In this document: positions 1-8,674 of the stretch, piece after piece
Numbering within the stretch: the stretch's first letter is position 1
Layout of the letters: each line of letters starts with the position of its first letter
Source of the DNA: Paenibacillus sanguinis 2301083 = DSM 16941
GTDB lineage: Bacteria > Bacillota > Bacilli > Paenibacillales > Paenibacillaceae
Reading direction: 5' to 3'
NCBI RefSeq assembly: GCF_000374825.1
Contig: NZ_KB895387.1
Coordinates: 62,001-126,000 of the forward strand
DNA length: 64,000 nt
Position numbers and translations under genes: made by a program
Notes under the pieces: generated by a model
Databases searched by the model: none
The model's input: only the letters and a program-made list of their open reading frames with translations
What the model was told of the DNA's origin: nothing

Positions 1-943
1 TCTCGCGAACCGTAATTTCCTTTTCTTGCAGATCAATTTCCCGTTCCTTACGCACGAGCTCAACCTTCATTTGTTCCTCGACCATCGTTTGCTTGGCCTT
101 GGCCTCCTGAATATGGTAAGCCTGATCCGCTTCTGCTTTCGCCGTATCCTGATCCTTCTTAAAGGAGGCTACCTTAAGCTCCTTATCCTTCTCGGCTTCC
201 GCAATGTTGGTATCACGCAGCAGTTCGGCCTTCTGCCCGGATTCCTCAGCAAGCGCCTTCTGAACCCGCGCATCCCGCAGCGCTTCCGCCTCGGCGATAT
301 CCGCATCGCGCTTAACCGCAGCGATCCGTGGTTTACCCAGCGCTTCCAGATATCCGTGCTTGTCTCTTACGTCCTTAATGGTGAATGAGACAATTTGCAG
401 CCCCATCTTCTTCAGGTCGCGCGCCGCAACACCTTGCACTTCCTGAGCAAACTTGTCGCGGTTGCGGTATACTTCCTCAACCGTCATAGAGCCCAGGATG
501 GAACGCAGATGGCCTTCCAGCACTTCCTGCGCCTCGCCCTTCAGCGATTCGATGGGCTTACCCATGAATTGCTCGGCCGCTGTCGCCACATCCTCGATGG
601 AGCTCCCCACCTTAATAATTGCCACGCCATCAGCCGATACCGGAACGCCCTGCTCCGTATATACCTCAGGGGTCATAACATCAAGCTTGTGAGACAGCAA
701 TGACATGAATTCGGCCTTTTGGAAGATAGGCCAGATGAATGCACCGCCGCCGCGCACAATTTTGATTTTACGGCCGGACTGGTCATCGGAAATATTTTTG
801 TTGCCCAGGAATGAACCGGTAACGATCATCGCCTCATCCGGGCTGACCGTTTTGTATCTGGCCCAAAAGGCCAGCCCCAGAATCAGAATTACCCCAATAA
901 TGATCAAAGGAATAAACAAAAAATCCGGAATGCTTTCAAACAA
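1..943 (-). CDS. floT: Flotillin (FloT/YuaG family), 3' end cut off by the window
   Basis: Membrane scaffold protein of the SPFH/flotillin family, which organises fluid membrane microdomains; it acts at the inner face of the plasma membrane. The reading frame runs off the left edge, leaving about 314 residues. Residues 9-27 form one hydrophobic segment; the SPFH domain follows, with VSPDEAMIVTGSFLG, KIVRGGGAFIWP and LDVMTPEVYTEQGVPV, all closely similar to B. subtilis FloT as I remember it. From about residue 195 the sequence becomes an Ala/Glu/Lys-rich coiled coil. The start is a TTG at 943 after GGGAG; a GTG just upstream is in another frame. It lies 47 bases behind the NfeD gene, and the pair is probably cotranscribed from the sigma-W-type promoter at 1629-1654. 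Confidence 0.95.
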   Translation of the reverse strand, partial: MFESIPDFLFIPLIIIGVILILGLAFWARYKTVSPDEAMIVTGSFLGNKNISDDQSGRKIKIVRGGGAFIWPIFQKAEFMSLLSHKLDVMTPEVYTEQGVPVSADGVAIIKVGSSIEDVATAAEQFMGKPIESLKGEAQEVLEGHLRSILGSMTVEEVYRNRDKFAQEVQGVAARDLKKMGLQIVSFTIKDVRDKHGYLEALGKPRIAAVKRDADIAEAEALRDARVQKALAEESGQKAELLRDTNIAEAEKDKELKVASFKKDQDTAKAEADQAYHIQEAKAKQTMVEEQMKVELVRKEREIDLQEKEITVRE

Positions 944-990
944 CTCACACCAGCTCCCTCTTCTTCTTGATTACATACCTCGTTTCGTTG

Positions 991-1521
991 CTACAATGAG
1001 CCAGTATCCAGTTCCGACACCTGCACAATTCCTTCCTTTGTCGTATCGACCACCACGACGGATGTCCCGGCGGGAATGTCCTTGCGGTCCCAGCTCGAAG
1101 CGATATGAATCGTGTTGCCGGCGACCAGACGGATCATAATTTCCCCATAGCCCTGTGCCGGAATCGGAACGGTGACCTCACCCATTTTTCCGGGCAGCTC
1201 GGAGCTTGAGAAGCCGGTCGAATTTTCGCTATTTTCCATGGGCTTCACGTAGGCAAAATAGACTAACACCGATAATATCCCTGCGATCAAAATAGCGGAA
1301 ATCACGATGCCTGCCGGGCCAAGCTCAGTATACCGGCTTAGCAAGATACCAGCTCCACCAAAGCATGTAACCGCCGAGGCCGAGATGACCGGATTCAGGA
1401 AATCAACAGACATAAAATCGAGCAGACCGTCCAGCCAGCTTCCAACCAAATCACCCAGCACCGCGCTGATAACCGCGAACAGAGCACCGCCGACAAAGCA
1501 ACCCCAAAACAGCGCTTCCAC
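991..1521 (-). CDS. yuaF: NfeD-family membrane protein (YuaF-like)
   Basis: Partner of flotillin: NfeD proteins are small membrane proteins with a C-terminal OB-fold domain that are usually encoded next to SPFH genes. The 176-residue product has hydrophobic segments at about 5-25, 45-65 and 70-92, then a soluble beta-rich domain (about 105-175) with GKMGEV near its start and a VVVVDTTKEGIVQV strand pair near its end, typical of NfeD. The start is GTG at 1521 behind a G-rich ribosome binding site. It precedes flotillin directly and follows a sigma-W-type promoter, as in B. subtilis yuaF-floT, where the pair belongs to the cell-envelope stress regulon. Confidence 0.88.
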   Translation of the reverse strand: MEALFWGCFVGGALFAVISAVLGDLVGSWLDGLLDFMSVDFLNPVISASAVTCFGGAGILLSRYTELGPAGIVISAILIAGILSVLVYFAYVKPMENSENSTGFSSSELPGKMGEVTVPIPAQGYGEIMIRLVAGNTIHIASSWDRKDIPAGTSVVVVDTTKEGIVQVSELDTGSL

Positions 1522-1628
1522 CTTTCTCCCCCCCTCTGCCCAAAATGTAACTTTAAGAGCTAGTTCAAAAAACCATTTTTGATCGCGCAGAAAATCCGGC
1601 TTTTTAAACCACGCACTCTAATGGTTCA

Positions 1629-1654
1629 TACGTTCTACCAGCCGTTTTGTTTCA
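1629..1654 (-). promoter_or_regulatory. Sigma-W-type promoter of yuaF-floT
   Basis: On the minus strand TGAAAC (1654-1649) and CGTA (1632-1629) are separated by exactly 16 bases, matching the B. subtilis sigma-W consensus TGAAAC-N16-CGTA. It lies about 110 bases upstream of the yuaF start. Sigma-W control of yuaFG is established in B. subtilis; its use here is inferred. Confidence 0.75.
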
Positions 1655-1693
1655 AAAAACAGCCGGACTACAGGGCCAAGACCCCTAGACCGG
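1652..1693 (-). terminator. Terminator of the alcohol dehydrogenase gene
   Basis: Imperfect hairpin with AGCCGG at 1661-1666 pairing with CCGGCT at about 1690, with an inner CTA/GGG extension, followed on the minus strand by a T run. The sigma-W -35 box begins directly after the T run, so termination and the next promoter abut. Confidence 0.6.
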
Positions 1694-1715
1694 CTTGGTA
1701 AAGTGCGTCTTCCTT

Positions 1716-2879
1716 TTACAAGGACATGCGATAAATCTCCAGTACATCGGCTTTGTCCAGCACCGCAAAATTGCCGAAGGGACCAAAGCGGACCGCTTTG
1801 TCAGCCATTGCCTCAAGTTGGCTGTCATCAATGCCATAATCGGCCAGACGGCTTGGGGCCCCGATGGAAGACCAGAAGGACCGCAGCGCTGCAATGCCCT
1901 CAAGAGCAACCGTCTCATCGTCCTTGCCAGCAGGATCGATATGGAATACCTTCTCTGCCAGACGCTTAAACCGGGCGACGTCATGCTGCAGGTTATATTT
2001 CATCCAGTTCGGAAATAAAATAGCCAACCCGCCGCCATGGGGAATATCGTACACTGCGGACACGGCATGCTCGATATTATGTGTAGCCCAGTCACCGGCA
2101 TAACCCATGTCGAGTATTCCGTTCAAGGCCATCGTGCCGCAAAGCAATATGGTTGCCCGATGCTCCTTATTCTGTAAATCCCGGGCCAGCTTGGGAGCCG
2201 TTTCAATAACAGTACGCAATAAGGCTTCGGAAAATTCGTCCTGCAGCGAAGTATTGCTCGTATGATGGAAATAATGCTCGAACACATGCGACATAATATC
2301 AACCATGCCATATACGGTTTGTTCCTTGGGTAATGTAGCCGTATAATGCGGATCAAGAATGGAAAATGCGGGATAGGCGAGTTGGCTGCCCCAGCCCAGC
2401 TTCTCCTGCGTAGCTTCGTTGGTTATGACGGAGTTCCCGTTCATCTCTGAGCCCGTAGCAGCCATCGTCAGCACCATACCTAGGGGAAGAGACTCCTTCG
2501 GCAGCGCCTTACGCTCGGCAAAATCCCACATATCACCTTCATATTTGGCCCCTACGGCAATCGCCTTGGCGCAGTCGAGCACACTTCCTCCCCCAACAGC
2601 CAGGATCAATTCAATTCCCTCCGACTTGCACAGCTCAACACCACGATGAACGGTCGACAGACGCGGATTGGGTTCAACACCGGGCAGCTCCGTGCATATG
2701 GCCCCAATCTCTTGCAAAATAGCAATGATCTCGTCGTACAAACCACTGCGTTTAATACTGCCTCCGCCATAAACGAGCAACACCTTGTGCCCATATGCGG
2801 GTATTTCAGCTCTTAATGCTTCCAATTGACCTTTTCCAAAAATAAGCTTCGTTGGATTATGAAACACAAAATTGTCCAA
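1716..2879 (-). CDS. Iron-containing alcohol dehydrogenase (butanol dehydrogenase type)
   Basis: NAD(P)H-dependent reductase of the group III iron alcohol dehydrogenases (BdhA/YugJ/YqhD type), which reduces aldehydes to alcohols in the cytosol. The 387 residues match the family length. The nucleotide-binding GGGS motifs are at about 38-41 and 96-99 ([15 protein letters not shown]), and [10 protein letters not shown] is at about 139. The metal ligands are visible as an Asp and His in the [13 protein letters not shown] segment (about 194-198) and His residues in [17 protein letters not shown]. The start is TTG at 2879, eight bases behind GGAGG; no better ATG exists nearby. It is a single gene with its own terminator, separated by about 190 bases from the galT end. 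The physiological substrate cannot be read from the sequence. Confidence 0.93.
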   Translation of the reverse strand: MDNFVFHNPTKLIFGKGQLEALRAEIPAYGHKVLLVYGGGSIKRSGLYDEIIAILQEIGAICTELPGVEPNPRLSTVHRGVELCKSEGIELILAVGGGSVLDCAKAIAVGAKYEGDMWDFAERKALPKESLPLGMVLTMAATGSEMNGNSVITNEATQEKLGWGSQLAYPAFSILDPHYTATLPKEQTVYGMVDIMSHVFEHYFHHTSNTSLQDEFSEALLRTVIETAPKLARDLQNKEHRATILLCGTMALNGILDMGYAGDWATHNIEHAVSAVYDIPHGGGLAILFPNWMKYNLQHDVARFKRLAEKVFHIDPAGKDDETVALEGIAALRSFWSSIGAPSRLADYGIDDSQLEAMADKAVRFGPFGNFAVLDKADVLEIYRMSL

Positions 2880-3017
2880 TCCTTATTCCTCCCCGCTTGT
2901 TATGTATCACTTGAATAATATTTACATCAACGTAAAGGCCTTCCACCTCTAATTATACCGCCAAAGACAAGCCAATCACAAACCAAAAACACGACTTCGG
3001 CTCCAGCCCCCAAGCAA

Positions 3018-3055
3018 AGAGGCCGTCCCGGTCTAAATCATCCGAGACGGCCTTG
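3018..3055 (-). terminator. Terminator behind galT
   Basis: Twelve-base stem 3020-3031 pairing with 3042-3053, with one mismatch and a 10-base loop, 15 bases after the galT stop. The sequence after it on the minus strand is only moderately T-rich; the plus strand side is richer in T. Confidence 0.6.
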
Positions 3056-3069
3056 ATTTTTGTTCACAA

Positions 3070-4647
3070 TTATAGCTTGCCATAACCCGCCGATACGACA
3101 AAACGCACAAATGCCGCTCGTCCTTCGGCGTTGTTCTTGAACACGCCCGCATGCTCAAGAATCTCGGCAAATTTACGCCCGACCTGATCCCGGAGCAAGG
3201 CATCTGCTGCCTCCAGGGTTAACGTTCCGCCGGCATTTGCCATTAGTTCCTTGACCCATTCAGCATGTACAGCCAAACGGGCGTCAGGATCGGACACAGT
3301 CTGCTCATACAGAGCGGTGTTACCCGCCAGGATATCCGCGATGCCTGCCAATTCTTCCTTCAAGCGGCCTGGGAGAATAGCAAGGCCCATCACCTCAATC
3401 AGTCCGATGTTCTCCTTCTTGATGTGATGCATCTCGCGATGGGGATGGAAAATACCTTCCGGATGCTCCATGCTCGTGCGGTTGTTCCGCAGCACAATGT
3501 CCGCTTCATATCCCCCGTCCCTGCTACGCCTTACGATAGGAGTCACTGTATTATGCGGCACCGATTCACCGTTTTCCTGGCTAAAAGCCAGCACGTCTAC
3601 AGCCGGATCACTGTAAACCTTCCACTTTTCATAGATATCATTCGCCGCTTCCAGCACAGTTGCAGGATCCTTCCCGTTCAGCCGAAGCACCGACATCGGC
3701 CAATGAACAATGCCTGCGGTGACCCCGGCGAAGCGGGGATGAGCATAGGAAATTTCCACAGGCGCCTGTTCCAGAGGGAAGGTATGTCTTCCCCCTTGAA
3801 AATGATCATGCGTCAAGATCGAGCCGCCCACAATTGGCAAGTCAGCGTTGGAACCAATAAAGTAATGAGGAAATGCTGTCGTGAAATCCAGCAACCGTCT
3901 AAACGTATTCCGCGTCAGCTTCATGGGGACATGGTCGCGGTGGAACACGATGCAGTGCTCGTTGTAATAGACATACGGCGAATATTGGAAGAACCAGGGC
4001 TCCTCATTTAACGTTAGCGGAATAACTCTCAGATTTTGTCTGGCCGGATGATTCAGCCGTCCGGCATAACCGACATTTTCCCGGCAAAGCTGGCATTTGG
4101 GATAAATCGGCGGAGGCAATAGCTTAGCCATGGCGATTTCTTTCGGATTTTTCTCGGGCTTCGACAAGTTGATCGTAATTTGCATCTCCCCGTATGTCGT
4201 GGGCTGATTCCAGGCTACATTTTGCTGTACCCGATCCATGCGAATATAGTTGCTATCCACCGATAGCTTGTAGAAAGCTTGGGTAGCCGCTTCGATGCCC
4301 TGCTCGCCTTCCGTTTTGCGGAAGACAGCAATCGTCTCGGACGGACGTGGCATCAGCAAGCCCATAATTTTGGCATCCAGAAGGTCCCGATAAGTTGCCG
4401 TATTCTCTGGAATGAGTCCAATATCGAGACCGTAATCAATCAAAACTTCAAGTGGCTCCTGAGGTCCCTGCAATACCTCCGCAGCTATATCACCATCATA
4501 GGGTTCATCGAAAGCAAACAGCTCCAGCAAGCGGTTCCGCGAATAGTCTACATCCCATCCATCGATCATCCCTTGCTCAAGCGCGTAATGGACCAAGCGT
4601 TCAATGGCATATCGGGCTTCCGGGCCCTTGTTCTCTCCTGCTCCCAT
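3070..4647 (-). CDS. galT: UDP-glucose--hexose-1-phosphate uridylyltransferase
   Basis: Leloir pathway enzyme exchanging UMP between UDP-glucose and galactose-1-phosphate. This is the long Firmicute form (GalT type 2), about 525 residues. A THDHFQGGRH segment near residue 300 carries the active-site histidines, and CQLCRENVGYAGR near 200 and the NEHCIVFHRDHVPM segment are typical. A GTG at 4659 could extend the frame by four codons, but it abuts the galE stop; the ATG at 4647 sits at normal distance from AAGGGG, so I chose that. It is the last gene of galK-galE-galT. Confidence 0.96.
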   Translation of the reverse strand: MGAGENKGPEARYAIERLVHYALEQGMIDGWDVDYSRNRLLELFAFDEPYDGDIAAEVLQGPQEPLEVLIDYGLDIGLIPENTATYRDLLDAKIMGLLMPRPSETIAVFRKTEGEQGIEAATQAFYKLSVDSNYIRMDRVQQNVAWNQPTTYGEMQITINLSKPEKNPKEIAMAKLLPPPIYPKCQLCRENVGYAGRLNHPARQNLRVIPLTLNEEPWFFQYSPYVYYNEHCIVFHRDHVPMKLTRNTFRRLLDFTTAFPHYFIGSNADLPIVGGSILTHDHFQGGRHTFPLEQAPVEISYAHPRFAGVTAGIVHWPMSVLRLNGKDPATVLEAANDIYEKWKVYSDPAVDVLAFSQENGESVPHNTVTPIVRRSRDGGYEADIVLRNNRTSMEHPEGIFHPHREMHHIKKENIGLIEVMGLAILPGRLKEELAGIADILAGNTALYEQTVSDPDARLAVHAEWVKELMANAGGTLTLEAADALLRDQVGRKFAEILEHAGVFKNNAEGRAAFVRFVVSAGYGKL

Positions 4648-4662
4648 CGCTTCTCTCACCCC

Positions 4663-5649
4663 TTAATCATTGTAGCCGCTCGGATGGCTCTCATGCCATC
4701 GCCATGCACTCTGGATAATATCCTCCAGCTTGTCGCGGGAAGGCTGCCAGCCCAGAACAGACCGCGCTTTATCCGACGAAGCAATCAATACGGCCGGGTC
4801 TCCGGAGCGACGTGGACTAATGACAACTGGAAATTCACGGCCGGTCACATTTTTTACCGCCTCGATGACTTGTTTTACCGAAAAGCCCTGCCCGTTGCCC
4901 AAGTTAAACACATCGCTTGCTCCGCCATTCAGCAAATGAGCAACCGCACGCAGATGAGCATCAGCCAAGTCGCTCACATGAATATAATCACGGACACAGG
5001 TACCGTCCAGGGTGTTATAGTCATCACCGAACACTTGAATCGATGGGCGCTTGCCCAAAGCCGCTTCAATAATCAACGGAATCAAGTGGCTTTCCGGACG
5101 ATGATCCTCGCCAATTCTGCCGCCCTCATGGGCGCCAGCAGCGTTGAAGTAACGCAAGGATACATACTTAATACCGAGCACCTGATCGAACCAGGCCATC
5201 ATCCGCTCCATAGTCAGCTTCGTTTCGCCATAAACATTGGTTGGGCGGGTTGGGTCGCTCTCTTCAATCGGCACTTTTTCAGGTTCGCCATAGGTGGCTG
5301 CTGTCGAAGAGAAAACGATCTTGCGCACATCTGCCTGATCCATTGCTTCCAGCAGGCATAACGTGCCGTACACGTTATTATCATAGTATTTGACCGGATC
5401 CTTCATACTCTCGCCTACCAAGGAATTGGCCGCAAAATGAATGACGGCCTCGATAGAATTCTCCGAGAATAATTTGGCCAACAACGCCTTATCACGCAGA
5501 TCGCCTTCGTAGAATTTCCCGCCCAGCACTGCCTCGCGATGTCCGGACTGCAAATTGTCAATGACGACAACCTCTTTGCCTTGAGTGAGTAGCGCCGCTA
5601 CCGTATGCGAGCCGATATAGCCCGCTCCACCAGTCACCAGAATTGCCAT
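4663..5649 (-). CDS. galE: UDP-glucose 4-epimerase
   Basis: Interconverts UDP-galactose and UDP-glucose with bound NAD, closing the Leloir cycle. It is a short-chain dehydrogenase-type extended fold of 328 residues. The Rossmann GxxGxxG is at the N-terminus (TGGAGYIGSH), the catalytic Tyr and Lys are in YGETK at about 140-144, and LRYFNAAGAHEGG is the family motif at about 165. The gene begins one base after the galK stop and ends within about 15 bases of galT, so translation is probably coupled. GalE can also feed UDP-galactose into cell-wall polysaccharide when galactose is absent. Confidence 0.97.
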   Translation of the reverse strand: MAILVTGGAGYIGSHTVAALLTQGKEVVVIDNLQSGHREAVLGGKFYEGDLRDKALLAKLFSENSIEAVIHFAANSLVGESMKDPVKYYDNNVYGTLCLLEAMDQADVRKIVFSSTAATYGEPEKVPIEESDPTRPTNVYGETKLTMERMMAWFDQVLGIKYVSLRYFNAAGAHEGGRIGEDHRPESHLIPLIIEAALGKRPSIQVFGDDYNTLDGTCVRDYIHVSDLADAHLRAVAHLLNGGASDVFNLGNGQGFSVKQVIEAVKNVTGREFPVVISPRRSGDPAVLIASSDKARSVLGWQPSRDKLEDIIQSAWRWHESHPSGYND

Positions 5650-5650
5650 T

Positions 5651-6829
5651 CTACTTCTCCCCTTTCATTTCATGTACCCCATCGCCTACGCCACATACAT
5701 AGAACTCGCCTTCCAGCCTGGTCCGCTCCTGATAAGCCTTGCCTACCTCGGCCACAAAGCGATCTACAGATGCCTCATGCACCAAGGATACCGTGCAGCC
5801 TCCAAAGCCGGCTCCGGTCATCCGTGCGCCAAGCGTGCCTTCGATCTTGCGAGCTTCCTCAACCATGACATCGAGTTCCAGACAGCTCACCTCATATAAA
5901 TCACGGAGTGAATCATGCGAAGCATTCATCAGTTCGCCAAAGGCCTTCAAATCGTCGCCGCTGAGCGCCTCCACCGATTGCAGTACCCGAGCATTCTCCT
6001 CTACGACATGCCTGGCTCGCTTGTATAATACCTCGTTATCAAAATCTCCCTTCCACTGCTCTAGCTGTTCCGGCTTCAGATGGGCCAGGTAATTTAATTC
6101 AGGCACGCGTTTTTGCAACATTTCCAGCGCGGCATCACACTCTGAGCGACGCTCATTATACTTGGAATCAACCAGCCCGCGCCGTTTCTTCGTGTTGCTG
6201 ATGACCAGCTTATACTCGCCGGTGCGGAACGGAACCAACTTGTACTCCAGCGTGTCACACATCAGGAGAATCGCATGGTTCTGCGCTCCGTTAGCCACTG
6301 CGAACTGATCCATAATCCCGCTGTTCACACCTACATACTGGTTCTCCACCCGTTGAGACAGCCTGGCGATCTCCACCTTGTCCATCTCCTTGCCCTCCAT
6401 ACTTAACAAGGCAAAGGCAGTAACCACTTCGAGCGAGGCGGAGGACGACAGGCCGGATCCATTAGGAATTTCTCCGTGGAACAACAGGTCATACCCACTC
6501 GTTAGCGGGATGCCCATCTTCTTCAACTCCACAGCAACCCCGATCGGATAATCGGTCCATTCACCTGTTTTTTCTCTTCCCAGTTCCTCCAAGGCCATTT
6601 CTGTAGTAAAAGGAAGATTTGTTGAAGCAAAAAATACCTTGCCGTCCTGACGCTTGCGAATAGCCAGTGACGTGCCAAACTCTAAAGCTGCCGGAAATAC
6701 GTAACCCCCGTTATAATCGATATGTTCGCCGATCAGGTTAACGCGTCCTGGCGCATTGAACACGCGCAGCTCGGCCCCGCTAGGCTCATATTTAGACATA
6801 AACAATTGTTCCATTTCCTGTTTGTTCAT
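5651..6829 (-). CDS. galK: Galactokinase
   Basis: ATP-dependent phosphorylation of galactose at C1, the entry step of the Leloir pathway. It is a GHMP kinase of 392 residues. The galactokinase signature GRVNLIGEHIDYNGG is at about 28-42, the phosphate-binding loop GSGLSSSASLE at about 124, and the third GHMP motif MTGAGFGGC at about 339. It is the first gene of galK-galE-galT and lies opposite an AraC-type regulator, with overlapping promoter elements between the two. There is no transporter or galactosidase gene adjacent, so the sugar source is encoded elsewhere. Confidence 0.97.
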   Translation of the reverse strand: MNKQEMEQLFMSKYEPSGAELRVFNAPGRVNLIGEHIDYNGGYVFPAALEFGTSLAIRKRQDGKVFFASTNLPFTTEMALEELGREKTGEWTDYPIGVAVELKKMGIPLTSGYDLLFHGEIPNGSGLSSSASLEVVTAFALLSMEGKEMDKVEIARLSQRVENQYVGVNSGIMDQFAVANGAQNHAILLMCDTLEYKLVPFRTGEYKLVISNTKKRRGLVDSKYNERRSECDAALEMLQKRVPELNYLAHLKPEQLEQWKGDFDNEVLYKRARHVVEENARVLQSVEALSGDDLKAFGELMNASHDSLRDLYEVSCLELDVMVEEARKIEGTLGARMTGAGFGGCTVSLVHEASVDRFVAEVGKAYQERTRLEGEFYVCGVGDGVHEMKGEK

Positions 6830-6872
6830 TGGTTAACACCCCATCGTCATGGAATCATTACTTTATGTATCC

Positions 6873-6901
6873 AGTATAATAAAGACAGGCCGGATTGATA
6901 A
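6873..6901 (-). promoter_or_regulatory. Candidate sigma-A promoter of galKET
   Basis: TTATCA (6901-6896) and TATACT (6878-6873) are separated by 17 bases on the minus strand, about 45 bases upstream of galK. The weak -35 would suit an activated promoter. Its -35 region coincides with that of the divergent araC-type gene. Confidence 0.55.
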
Positions 6902-6924
6902 TGAAGGATTGCGAGTTGTATATA
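6895..6924 (+). promoter_or_regulatory. Candidate sigma-A promoter of the AraC-type regulator
   Basis: TTGATA (6895-6900) and TATATA (6919-6924) are separated by 18 bases, about 80 bases upstream of the regulator. It shares its -35 bases with the opposing galK promoter. Confidence 0.5.
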
Positions 6925-7007
6925 GATAAATGTGACTTCCAGAGGTAGAATATAAGCTGGACAGACGTTAGGATAGAAGAAGAACAAGCTAAAGGAGTCG
7001 AGCTGGC

Positions 7008-7874
7008 ATGAATCGAGAAACCTACAGCGCAGCAGCTAATCCCGAACTAGAAGAGGCTCAGGAACTGCACGTGCTGTTTGCAGGGGAAAGCCAGACCCTG
7101 CCGGAGCATCGACTGGGACCCAAGGTGTACGATTATTTCCTGCTGCACTTTGTAGAGCAGGGTAAGGGTAGTTTCTATACCGAATCCGCTGCTTATGATT
7201 TACATGAGGGAGATTGCTTTCTGATTCTCCCCGAGCAGCTAGTCAGCTATGCGTCGGACTTGACTGAGCCCTGGCGTTACCGCTGGATCGCCTTTGCCGG
7301 AACAAGAGCCGCTGAGCTGGTTCAACAGGCGGGGTTTGCACCGGAGCAACCGGTGTTCCGTCATGGTCCGGGCAGTCCAATCCCGGCTATGCTGGACCAC
7401 ATCCTGCGCGCCTTCCAAAGCAAAAAGACCAGCGCTCATTTATTATCGCTAGGTCTTCTCTATCAACTGATGGGCGCTGCTCAAGAGACGTTGGTCAAGG
7501 AATCGGCCCTACCCGCCGGTGAAGCGGGCGTACAACGCATCGTCAAGCAGATGATTCACTATATGGCCAGCCAGTACGCCCATCCGGTATCCATCGAACA
7601 AATGTGCGCTTCATTAGGATACAATCGCGCTTATCTGTCCCGCATCTTTAAGCGGGCTACCGGACTGGCTCCAGTTACATACCTGCTGAAGCTGAGAATT
7701 GATAAATCCAGGCAGCTTCTTCGCGAGCGCCCGGAACTATCCATCGAGCAAATTGCCGCCTCCGTCGGGCTGACTGATCCGCTGTATTTCTCGCGGCAAT
7801 TCCGGCGCTTCCATCATGAATCACCCAGTGAATACCGCCGGTCTGTCAGCGGTACTGGTAAGCCAGCCCTCTAG
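7008..7874 (+). CDS. AraC-family transcriptional regulator, probably of galKET
   Basis: Sugar-responsive DNA-binding protein of 288 residues. The N-terminal half (about 20-160) is a cupin-type AraC ligand-binding domain, with HEGDCFLILPEQ as a recognisable strand pair. The C-terminal two helix-turn-helix units (about 185-280) include YLSRIFKRATGLAPVTYL and FSRQFRRFHHESPSEYR, the family signature. AAAGGAG stands 10 bases before the ATG. It is divergent from galK with overlapping promoters, so control of galactose use is likely; the ligand is not proven. There is no transmembrane segment. Confidence 0.92.
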   Translation: MNRETYSAAANPELEEAQELHVLFAGESQTLPEHRLGPKVYDYFLLHFVEQGKGSFYTESAAYDLHEGDCFLILPEQLVSYASDLTEPWRYRWIAFAGTRAAELVQQAGFAPEQPVFRHGPGSPIPAMLDHILRAFQSKKTSAHLLSLGLLYQLMGAAQETLVKESALPAGEAGVQRIVKQMIHYMASQYAHPVSIEQMCASLGYNRAYLSRIFKRATGLAPVTYLLKLRIDKSRQLLRERPELSIEQIAASVGLTDPLYFSRQFRRFHHESPSEYRRSVSGTGKPAL

Positions 7875-7885
7875 CCTCCTTATCC

Positions 7886-8659
7886 TTATCGCTCTTGAAC
7901 CCCTGAAGCATCGGCAGAGCCAAAGCCCAGACGTCTCCCAACTTCACCCAATACCGCACCAATCGGTTCGGTGATGAGCAGATTTGCCCGGTGGTCATAG
8001 GCTGTAGCCGAAGCGTTGAGCAATACGGCCCGTTCTCCGCGAAAATAAGTGACCAGATGCGCCGCAGGCTGTACCGTTAGCGAAGTCCCCCCAATCAACA
8101 GCATATCCGCTCCGGCGATAGCCGCCACAGTGCGCTCGATAACTCCATCATCCAGGCTTTCTCCATACAGCACTACATCCGGTTTGATCACACCTCCGCA
8201 ACTGCAATAGGCCACAGTATGCTCGCTCCTCATTACCTCATCCAAAGTATACGTCCGTCCGCAACCCAGGCAGGTATTGCGATGGATCGATCCATGAAGC
8301 TCAAGCACCTTCCGGCTTCCAGCCTGCTGATGTAATCCGTCTATATTTTGCGTAATGACCGCATCCAGCTTCCCCGCCCGCTCTAATTCAGCCAGAAATA
8401 TATGAGCTGCATTGGGCTTCGCTTCAGGATGGATCATCTTGGTCTTGTAAAAATCATAAAACACCTCCGGATGTTGATCAAAAAACCGACGGCTTAAAAT
8501 CTCTTCCGGGGCATAGGGCGTATCGTTCTCCATCTGATAAATGCCCGCAGCGGAGCGAAAATCGGGAATCCCGCTCTCTGTAGATACCCCTGCACCACCA
8601 AAAAATACGATTCTTCCGCTCTCCTTCACCCAGGCGGTCAATTGCTCTATAGCTGTCAT
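7886..8659 (-). CDS. NAD-dependent protein deacylase (sirtuin)
   Basis: Removes acetyl groups from protein lysines, using NAD and releasing O-acetyl-ADP-ribose. It is a 257-residue class III deacetylase similar to SrtN/CobB. The NAD-binding signature GAGVSTESGIPDFRS is at about 22-36, TQNIDGLHQQAG at about 109 contains the catalytic motif, and LHGS supplies the active-site His at about 131. Four Cys in CLGC and YCSCGG form the zinc site. GTSLTVQPAA is the second nucleotide contact. It ends convergently 12 bases from the AraC gene and begins 16 bases after the HAD phosphatase, so the two are probably cotranscribed. Confidence 0.96.
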   Translation of the reverse strand: MTAIEQLTAWVKESGRIVFFGGAGVSTESGIPDFRSAAGIYQMENDTPYAPEEILSRRFFDQHPEVFYDFYKTKMIHPEAKPNAAHIFLAELERAGKLDAVITQNIDGLHQQAGSRKVLELHGSIHRNTCLGCGRTYTLDEVMRSEHTVAYCSCGGVIKPDVVLYGESLDDGVIERTVAAIAGADMLLIGGTSLTVQPAAHLVTYFRGERAVLLNASATAYDHRANLLITEPIGAVLGEVGRRLGFGSADASGVQER

Positions 8660-8674
8660 ATGATCCTCTCCCTT

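Noticed and set aside
3018..3055. Riboswitch reading of the hairpin after galT
   Set aside because: A simple stem-loop after a stop codon with no downstream start at hand fits a terminator better.
4279..5361. 360-codon plus-strand frame opposite galT and galE
   Set aside because: Shadow of the codon bias of two clear genes; crosses their junction and resembles no protein.
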